Shown: positions 1 through 5,348 of the stretch, in pieces | Layout: the number at the start of each line of letters is the position of its first letter | How positions within the stretch are numbered: position 1 is the first letter of the stretch | DNA from: Ignavibacteria bacterium | GTDB lineage: Bacteria; Bacteroidota; Ignavibacteria; Ignavibacteriales; Ignavibacteriaceae | Assembly (NCBI GenBank): GCA_030648225.1 | Contig: JAUSIA010000165.1 | Coordinates: 1-5,348 of the forward strand | Length of the DNA stretch: 5,348 nt | Reading direction: 5' to 3' | Position numbers and translations under genes: made by a program | Notes under the pieces: generated by a model | The model's input: the letters and a program-made list of their open reading frames with translations, nothing else | Database searches by the model: none | Told to the model about the DNA's origin: nothing

Positions 1-30
1 GTGACTGTTTAAAATAATCTGAATCAATAA

Positions 31-3000
31 ATGAAAAGCAAAATCTTTATTACATTCTTTTTACTTTCCGTCTTTGCATTTCCAAATGAACCTATTAAAA
101 TTATTTCATCTGATTTCAGATCAATTCTTATTGAATTCAATCCTTCATATTTTGAAACTAAAGAACAAATAATTAATAACCAGAAGTTTTTTAATATCGG
201 ATTTGCTTTCGGTTATTCACAGTCGGATAAATGGGGTGAGCCTGCGGTACAGGAATATAATTTCAATGTTGGTGTTCCTTCAGAAACCGGGAATACCATT
301 GAAGTATTAAATTCAATTTATACGGAGCTTGATGGAAAGATAATTCCAATACCCAGGCTTGTTAAAGATGGAAAACTTGATCGTTTTGAGTATGAGCTTA
401 ATGAAAATTATTATAACTATATCTCTCCGGAAGACCTGGCAGCTTTTGGTGAGTTTGGAATCATAAGAGATGTTAAAACACAAAGGATAAGAATTCTCCC
501 CGTTAAGTTTGATCCTGCCTCAGGTAAAATAAAACTATATACTAAAATTATTTTCAGAATTAATTTTGCTCTTTCTACTGTTGTTTCAAATGGACAAAAG
601 GATGATCTTGTTTCAGGTGCAATAGTTAACTATAACGTTGCACAGTTTTGGAAAGAGGATAATAAAAGAATCTTTAAAGGAAATTCGCCAATCAATAGTG
701 TTCTGGCTCAGGGTACGTGGGTAAGATTTGAAGCAGCACAGGAAGGTTTTTATAAAATTACCAGATCAATGCTAAGCTCATATGGAATAGATGCAGCTAC
801 TGTTGATCCACGGACAATAAAAATTTATAATAATGGAGGAAAGATGCTGCCAGAAAATGCGGGTTTACCTCGCCCGTTTGATCTTGTTGAAAATGCAATC
901 TGGGTGATTGGTGAAGAGGATGGCAGGTTTGATGAAAATGATTATATTTTTTTCTATGGAAGAGGCAACAGCTTTTGGGATTACGATACTACTTCTGGAC
1001 TAATTCAAAGATATTTCCATTTATATTCAAAGGAAAATTTTTACTGGATAACTTCAGGTGGTGCAAGTGGAAAAAGAATTCAGGAAAAACAGGGATTAAA
1101 TATAACTCCAGGTTATATTCAAACTTCAACTTTAGCTTTTGCTGACTGGGATGTTGATAAAATTAATTTAGGACAGACAGGAAGATTATTTGCCGGTGAT
1201 GATTTCTCACAGTCAGTTACATCAAGAACATATATGAATAAACTGGATTATAGGATTGATGCAATTCCTATTAATTATAGGTTCAGGTTCATCAATGCTT
1301 CCTCAGGTTCATTACCTTTTAAGTTATATGAAAACTCAAATCCTAATCCGATTTATTCTGTATCAATGGCAGGTTATGGAACAGACTCATATTCGGCTGG
1401 AAAACCCATTACACCCTCTGTTTCATTAAATGATTCTTTACAGGATAACCGGAGCGTTCTTAAATTTGAAATTGTGCCAACTTCTGTTACATCTGTAGGA
1501 TATCTTGATTACTTTGAAATCAGGTATCAGAAAGAACTTAAACCAGCAAATAATTATTTACTCTTTTTCTCTTACGATACAGCAGCAGTAATAGAATATC
1601 AGCTAAGTGATTTACCACTGCCCACAGAAAAATTCAAAGTGTTCGATATTACAGATCATTCAAATGTAAAATACATAACTGCACCCATAATGCAGAGCGG
1701 TAGTCAGTACAATTTCCAGATCGCAGAAACCGAAGGGTATATTTCTAAATATTTGTTTGTTGGAAATGATGATTATAAAACACCTTCCAATCCTGTTCAG
1801 GTCAGCAACTCTAATTTAAGAGGAATAACTGATGGGGCAAGGTTTATAATAATAACGCATAAAAATTTTATTGAAGCTGCAAACAGGTTAAAATCTTACA
1901 GGGAAAATGAATCAAAAGTTACTATATCAACAATTGTAGTTGATGTTCAGGAGGTCTTTAATGAATTCTCTTCTGGTGTTCTTGATGTTTCCGGGATAAG
2001 AGATTTTATAAAATATGCTTATGATAACTGGAATATTAAACCGGAATATGTTCTCTTTTTTGGTTCCGGGAATTACGATTATAAAAATATAGAAGGATAT
2101 AATACTAATTTTGTCCCTACCTGGCAGACCGTAGAAAGCCTTAGCCTGCTAAATTCTTATACTACTGATGATTTTTATGTTAAGAAAGATCCCGGGAATG
2201 ACCAATTTGTAGATTTTGCTTCAGGTAGAATTACAGTTAAGAATTTAACTGAAGCTCAGAAAGTTGTTGATAAAATTATTGACTATGAAAACAATAGCGA
2301 TATAGGACTCTGGAGAAATCTTATTACTCTTGTTGCAGATGATGCTTATACATCAGTCTCATACGAAGGTACTCTTCATACCAATCAATCCGAAACTCTT
2401 TCAGGAAACATACCCGATTATTTTGATATAAATAAAATATATATGCAAACTTATCCTGTTGTATTAACAGGAAGCGGAAGAAGAATGCCCGAGGTAAATA
2501 AGGCAATTATTAATTCTGTTAACCAGGGAAATCTTATATTAAATTATATCGGGCATGGAAACCCTGAACTTTGGGCACATGAAGTTGTCTTTGACAGAAA
2601 TATTTCTATTCCCCAATTTAAAAATCAAAACCGGTATTTCTTCTTAGTTGCTGCAACCTGCAGCTTTGGATATTTCGATATTCCTAATTTCAAAAGTGCA
2701 TCCGAAGACATGTTGTTTTTAGAAAATGCAGGTTCAATAGCATCCTTAACTGCTTCGAGGTTGGTTTATTCAGATCCTAATGCACATTATTCTTATCGTT
2801 TCTATTCTGAACTGCTTACTCCCAGAGATTCAAATGGATTTTCTGTTACTCTGGGTAAAGCTAATTTGGTTACTAAGCAATCTTTTACGGATACTAATAC
2901 GCAAAAATATTTTATCTTCGGAGATCCCACACTTCGATTGAATATTCCAAGATACCAGGCTAATATTGATTCGATTAATGGACAAGCAACGGCTCTGGCA

Positions 3001-4020
3001 GACATACAGCTTAAAGCACTTGGTAAAGTGAACTTAAATGGAATCATAAAAAAACCTGATAATTCTTTATGGGATAATTATAATGGCGAGGGTATTTTAA
3101 ATGTTTTTGATTCTGAAAGGACTCAATTAATTCCTTTTGGTTCTCAGAATTATCCGGTTATAATTTCGGGTGGTGTAATTTTTAGAGGAAGGTTATCAAT
3201 TACAAACGGAAAATTTAATGCTGAGTTTGTTGTACCAAAAGACATTTCTTATGAAAACAGAAAAGGCAAAATAGTTTTTTATTTTTACAGCAATAACGAG
3301 GATGGATTGGGATTTTCTGATAAAGTTATTGTTGGCGGCACTGATTCAACCGCTGTAAATGATGGATCAGGTCCTGAAATAGATATTTATTTTGATGACC
3401 CGGGTTATACCAGTTCTTATTTAATAAATCCTGATTCAAGATTAATTGTTAAACTTTTTGATGACACAGGAATAAACACAACAGGCACAGGTGTTGGACA
3501 TCAGCTTGAAGGAATTTTAAATGATAATGAAGCTGCCCCAATTGATTTTTCAGGATTCTTCACCGGCGATCTTGATGCAGGCGGAAAATCGGGAGAAATA
3601 AATTATACCTTTGATGCTCTTGAAACAGGTGACTATAAGCTTGATGTTAAAGCGTGGGACGTATTCAATAATTTTTCCGCACAGACAGCTTATTTTTCTG
3701 TTGTAACCGGTGATGACCTTGTAGTTAGAGATGTTTATAATTATCCAAATCCATTTGCATCTAATACTACATTTACATTCCAGCAGAATCTTAATTCATC
3801 CTTAAATGTTGAAGTTAAAGTTTACACAATTGCCGGAAGATTAATAAAAGCCCTTAGGAAAGATAACGTTGCAGAAAAATTTGTTACTATTGATTGGGAT
3901 GGCAGGGATGATGATGGTGATCCTCTTGCAAACGGCACTTATCTATACAAGCTGTTTGTTAAAACTACGGATGGTCAATATTCAAAAAATATTCTCGGTA
4001 AGCTTGCTGTGATCAGATAA
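31..4020 (+). CDS. porU: Type IX secretion system sortase PorU (C25 gingipain-family peptidase)
   Basis: Likely surface sortase of the T9SS: it cleaves the C-terminal signal from cargo brought by PorV and joins the cargo to a surface glycolipid. Visible order: short signal peptide (about 1-16, possible cut after VFA); propeptide-C25-like domain (about 20-180, ending GIIRD...RIRILPVKFDP...IKLY); PorU N-terminal region from about 228 (GTWVRF, GFYKI 239-243, DYIFFYGRG near 304-312); C25 catalytic domain about 603-973 with YVLFFGSGNYDYKN, SYTTDDFY (709-716), VADDA (768-772), catalytic His842 in NYIGHGN, Cys877 in AATCSFGYFD and closing GDPTLRL (964-970); Ig-like region with DDTGINTTGTGVGH (1144-1157) and DVKAWDVFNN; FlgD-like sorting domain 1231-1329 (NYPNPF, WDGRDDDGDPLANGTYLYKL). 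TAA lies directly before the ATG, so the start cannot move upstream; there is no Shine-Dalgarno. At 1329 residues it is longer than P. gingivalis PorU (about 1158). The alternative, a secreted C25 cargo protease, is less likely because porV follows and the post-catalytic motifs are PorU-like. Confidence 0.93.
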   Translation: MKSKIFITFFLLSVFAFPNEPIKIISSDFRSILIEFNPSYFETKEQIINNQKFFNIGFAFGYSQSDKWGEPAVQEYNFNVGVPSETGNTIEVLNSIYTELDGKIIPIPRLVKDGKLDRFEYELNENYYNYISPEDLAAFGEFGIIRDVKTQRIRILPVKFDPASGKIKLYTKIIFRINFALSTVVSNGQKDDLVSGAIVNYNVAQFWKEDNKRIFKGNSPINSVLAQGTWVRFEAAQEGFYKITRSMLSSYGIDAATVDPRTIKIYNNGGKMLPENAGLPRPFDLVENAIWVIGEEDGRFDENDYIFFYGRGNSFWDYDTTSGLIQRYFHLYSKENFYWITSGGASGKRIQEKQGLNITPGYIQTSTLAFADWDVDKINLGQTGRLFAGDDFSQSVTSRTYMNKLDYRIDAIPINYRFRFINASSGSLPFKLYENSNPNPIYSVSMAGYGTDSYSAGKPITPSVSLNDSLQDNRSVLKFEIVPTSVTSVGYLDYFEIRYQKELKPANNYLLFFSYDTAAVIEYQLSDLPLPTEKFKVFDITDHSNVKYITAPIMQSGSQYNFQIAETEGYISKYLFVGNDDYKTPSNPVQVSNSNLRGITDGARFIIITHKNFIEAANRLKSYRENESKVTISTIVVDVQEVFNEFSSGVLDVSGIRDFIKYAYDNWNIKPEYVLFFGSGNYDYKNIEGYNTNFVPTWQTVESLSLLNSYTTDDFYVKKDPGNDQFVDFASGRITVKNLTEAQKVVDKIIDYENNSDIGLWRNLITLVADDAYTSVSYEGTLHTNQSETLSGNIPDYFDINKIYMQTYPVVLTGSGRRMPEVNKAIINSVNQGNLILNYIGHGNPELWAHEVVFDRNISIPQFKNQNRYFFLVAATCSFGYFDIPNFKSASEDMLFLENAGSIASLTASRLVYSDPNAHYSYRFYSELLTPRDSNGFSVTLGKANLVTKQSFTDTNTQKYFIFGDPTLRLNIPRYQANIDSINGQATALADIQLKALGKVNLNGIIKKPDNSLWDNYNGEGILNVFDSERTQLIPFGSQNYPVIISGGVIFRGRLSITNGKFNAEFVVPKDISYENRKGKIVFYFYSNNEDGLGFSDKVIVGGTDSTAVNDGSGPEIDIYFDDPGYTSSYLINPDSRLIVKLFDDTGINTTGTGVGHQLEGILNDNEAAPIDFSGFFTGDLDAGGKSGEINYTFDALETGDYKLDVKAWDVFNNFSAQTAYFSVVTGDDLVVRDVYNYPNPFASNTTFTFQQNLNSSLNVEVKVYTIAGRLIKALRKDNVAEKFVTIDWDGRDDDGDPLANGTYLYKLFVKTTDGQYSKNILGKLAVIR

Positions 4021-4030
4021 TGGATTTTTT

Positions 4031-4060
4031 TCTGTTTTTAAAAGTATATTTTTATATTTG
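4031..4060 (+). promoter_or_regulatory. Candidate Bacteroidota-type promoter for porV
   Basis: The sequence TATATTTG at 4053-4060 matches the Bacteroidota -7 consensus TAnnTTTG exactly. TCTG at 4031-4034 matches three of four bases of the -33 element TTTG, with an 18-base gap, close to the usual 19 or so. A transcript would start near 4067 and have a leader of about 65 bases. The region is very AT-rich, so a chance match is quite possible. No hairpin terminator is visible after porU, so read-through from porU is also likely. Confidence 0.35.
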
Positions 4061-4116
4061 AAATCTGCAAGCATTGAAAGAATTAAGAGTTTAAATAAAT
4101 AAGATTATTAAATATC

Positions 4117-4121
4117 GGAGG
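4117..4121 (+). promoter_or_regulatory. Strong Shine-Dalgarno site of porV
   Basis: GGAGG, followed by AAAG, lies 9 bases before the ATG at 4131. This is a textbook site and fixes the porV start. It stands out because porU has no such site and because most Bacteroidota genes lack one. Confidence 0.8.
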
Positions 4122-4130
4122 AAAGATAAT

Positions 4131-5324
4131 ATGAAAAACATTCTAAGGTTTCTGCTGGTCAGCGTGATGTTCACTGTACTCCCAATAGCTACTTATGCAC
4201 AAGGTGAAGCCGCTGTTCCATTTCTTTTATTAGCCCCGGATTCAAGAGCCGGCGGTATAGGTGAATCAGGTTCAGGTTTGGCTGATAACTCTGCTGCTAT
4301 TTTCTGGAACCCTGCAGGAATAGCTTTCCTGACTGGAACTGAATTAAGCATTACCCACAGCAACTGGCTGCCGCAATTTAACCTGGATCTCTTTTATGAT
4401 TATCTCACTTACAGGCAGTACATGGAAGAACTGGATGGAAGTGTTACAGCAAGTATTACTTACATGAACTTTGGTGAGTTTGTTAGAACAGGAGAAGATA
4501 GCCCTGATCCTATCGGAACTTTCCGTTCTTTTGATGCTGCACTAACTCTTGGTTATGCTACAAAATTAAGTAATGATTGGGGTATCGGTATCAACTTCAG
4601 ATTAATTCATTCAAGACTCTCCGACAAACCAACTGCTAATGAAGAAGGTAGAGGTGTTGCTACTTCTGTTAGTTTCGATTTAGCCGCAATGTGGCGTCCT
4701 GAAAAGTTTGTGCTTCCTCTTATTGATGAAGATATTGGTAATAGATTTTCAGTTGGAATAAATCTTAGCAATATTGGTCCAAAGATCTATTATATTGATC
4801 AGGCGCAGGCTGATCCTATTCCAACTAATTTCAGGTTTGGTTTTGCTTACAAGATAATTGATGAGGATTTTAATCAATTAATTTATACTCTCGATTTCAG
4901 TAAGCTGCTTGTCAGCAGAAAAGAAAAAACTGTCCCCAGTGGAGATACAACAAAAACAGTTTCAGAATCTAAAAGTTGGTATGAAGCAATATTCTATGCC
5001 TGGGGAGATGATCCAATTTCACAAGAATTGCGTGATATTGTTACCTCAATGGGACTTGAATACTGGTATGGCCAGCCGGGAGATTTCCTCTTTGCTTTAA
5101 GAGCCGGATATTTTTATGAAGACCCTTCTTTTGGCAACAGGAAGTTTATTACTTTCGGTGCAGGTATAAGATATGATATTTATGGATTTGATTTCAGTTA
5201 TATAACGACTTCAGTATTTAAAGATGGAGAAAACCATCCTCTCTCGGATACTTTAAGATTTACAGTCTTAATTGGCTGGGGAGCAATTCCCGAAAGCACA
5301 CGAGGCTTACCCAGAGGAATTTAA
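4131..5324 (+). CDS. porV: Type IX secretion system outer-membrane shuttle protein PorV (LptO)
   Basis: FadL-like outer-membrane beta-barrel of the PorV/PorQ family. In studied species PorV takes cargo from the SprA translocon by its C-terminal signal and passes it to PorU in the attachment complex; in P. gingivalis it was also named LptO for a link to lipid A O-deacylation. Visible: signal peptide 1-23 (core LRFLLVSVMFTVLPIA, cut TYA|QG; no lipobox Cys); the family N-terminus PFLLLAPDSRAGGIGESG (30-47) and IFWNPAGIAF (57-66); then alternating aromatic/polar strands typical of a barrel, with NLSNIGPKIYY (211-221), DPIPTNFRFG (228-237), LDFSKLLV (254-261), MGLEYWYG (307-314), LRAGYFYE (323-330) and a final strand TLRFTVLIGWG (374-384). 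397 residues is close to P. gingivalis PorV (about 391). The start is set by the ATG after GGAGG and by the signal peptide. It lies 110 bases after porU on the same strand. Odd points are a Lys/Ser/Thr-rich insert at 262-282 and a 13-residue tail after the last strand. PorQ is the main alternative; the N-terminal motif and porU linkage favour PorV. Confidence 0.93.
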   Translation: MKNILRFLLVSVMFTVLPIATYAQGEAAVPFLLLAPDSRAGGIGESGSGLADNSAAIFWNPAGIAFLTGTELSITHSNWLPQFNLDLFYDYLTYRQYMEELDGSVTASITYMNFGEFVRTGEDSPDPIGTFRSFDAALTLGYATKLSNDWGIGINFRLIHSRLSDKPTANEEGRGVATSVSFDLAAMWRPEKFVLPLIDEDIGNRFSVGINLSNIGPKIYYIDQAQADPIPTNFRFGFAYKIIDEDFNQLIYTLDFSKLLVSRKEKTVPSGDTTKTVSESKSWYEAIFYAWGDDPISQELRDIVTSMGLEYWYGQPGDFLFALRAGYFYEDPSFGNRKFITFGAGIRYDIYGFDFSYITTSVFKDGENHPLSDTLRFTVLIGWGAIPESTRGLPRGI

Positions 5325-5330
5325 ATCCTG

Positions 5331-5348
5331 ATGTTTAAAAATATTTTT
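5331..5348 (+). CDS. Possible start of a third gene, cut by the window edge
   Basis: An ATG lies six bases after the porV stop and opens a frame reading MFKNIF up to the window end. A basic residue followed by hydrophobic ones would fit the start of another signal peptide, but six codons prove little. A GAGG at 5314-5317, inside the end of porV, is 13 bases upstream, which is long for a ribosome binding site. If real, the gene would be tightly coupled to porV. No function can be given. Confidence 0.3.

Noticed and set aside
1..12. A frame reading GTG ACT GTT TAA that could be the tail of an upstream gene.
   Set aside because: Three codons in AT-rich sequence carry no information and stops occur nearby in the other frames too.
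2324..2506. An open frame of 60 codons on the minus strand.
   Set aside because: It lies opposite the catalytic domain of porU, has no ribosome binding site or recognisable motif, and porU is clearly the coding frame.
2802..3047. An open frame of 81 codons on the minus strand.
   Set aside because: It is opposite the end of the C25 domain, including the conserved GDPTLRL motif of porU; it is a chance antisense frame.
4045..4056. A small AT-only inverted repeat (TATA-TTTT-TATA) after porU that could be a terminator.
   Set aside because: A four-pair A-T stem is too weak, and there is no GC-rich stem before the T run at 4025-4030 either.
4909..5100. A second + strand frame of 63 codons inside porV.
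   Set aside because: It overlaps conserved PorV motifs in another frame and its composition fits an out-of-frame reading.
5316..5328. A near-palindrome (GGAATTTAAATCC) across the porV stop.
   Set aside because: The arms are short with a central mismatch and almost no loop, so it cannot form a convincing terminator hairpin.

Overview
The window holds two complete genes in tandem on the + strand, both core parts of the type IX secretion system (T9SS, Por system): a PorU-type cell-surface C25 (gingipain-family) peptidase (31-4020) and a PorV/LptO outer-membrane beta-barrel (4131-5324). The last 18 bases may be the first codons of a third gene (from 5331). The organism is most likely a member of the Bacteroidota/Chlorobiota group. 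The low G+C, the FlgD-like form of the C-terminal sorting domain and the style of the PorV sequence make me favour an Ignavibacteria-like bacterium; this is inference from family knowledge, not a database result.

Layout: 1-30 is a short AT-rich leader with no Shine-Dalgarno sequence, and an in-frame TAA directly before the ATG fixes the porU start. 31-4020 encodes a 1329-residue protein read as signal peptide, gingipain-propeptide-like domain, PorU N-terminal region, C25 catalytic domain (His842, Cys877), Ig-like region and C-terminal sorting domain. 4021-4130 is a 110-base spacer with a candidate Bacteroidota-type promoter and a strong ribosome binding site. 4131-5324 encodes the 397-residue PorV. 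5325-5348 is too short to identify.

How they work together (known for the families): cargo proteins with a C-terminal sorting domain cross the outer membrane through SprA/Sov. PorV binds the signal and carries the cargo to PorU, which removes the domain and attaches the protein to a surface glycolipid (A-LPS in Porphyromonas). The same porU-porV order occurs in Porphyromonas gingivalis, which supports reading the peptidase as the sortase and not as a secreted cargo protease.

I see no unknown system, mobile element, CRISPR array or RNA gene. The points worth a second look are variations on the T9SS theme: a propeptide-like N-terminal extension on PorU, a single cysteine in the whole two-protein set, a FlgD-like sorting domain on the sortase itself, and an unusual C-terminal tail and hydrophilic insert in PorV.
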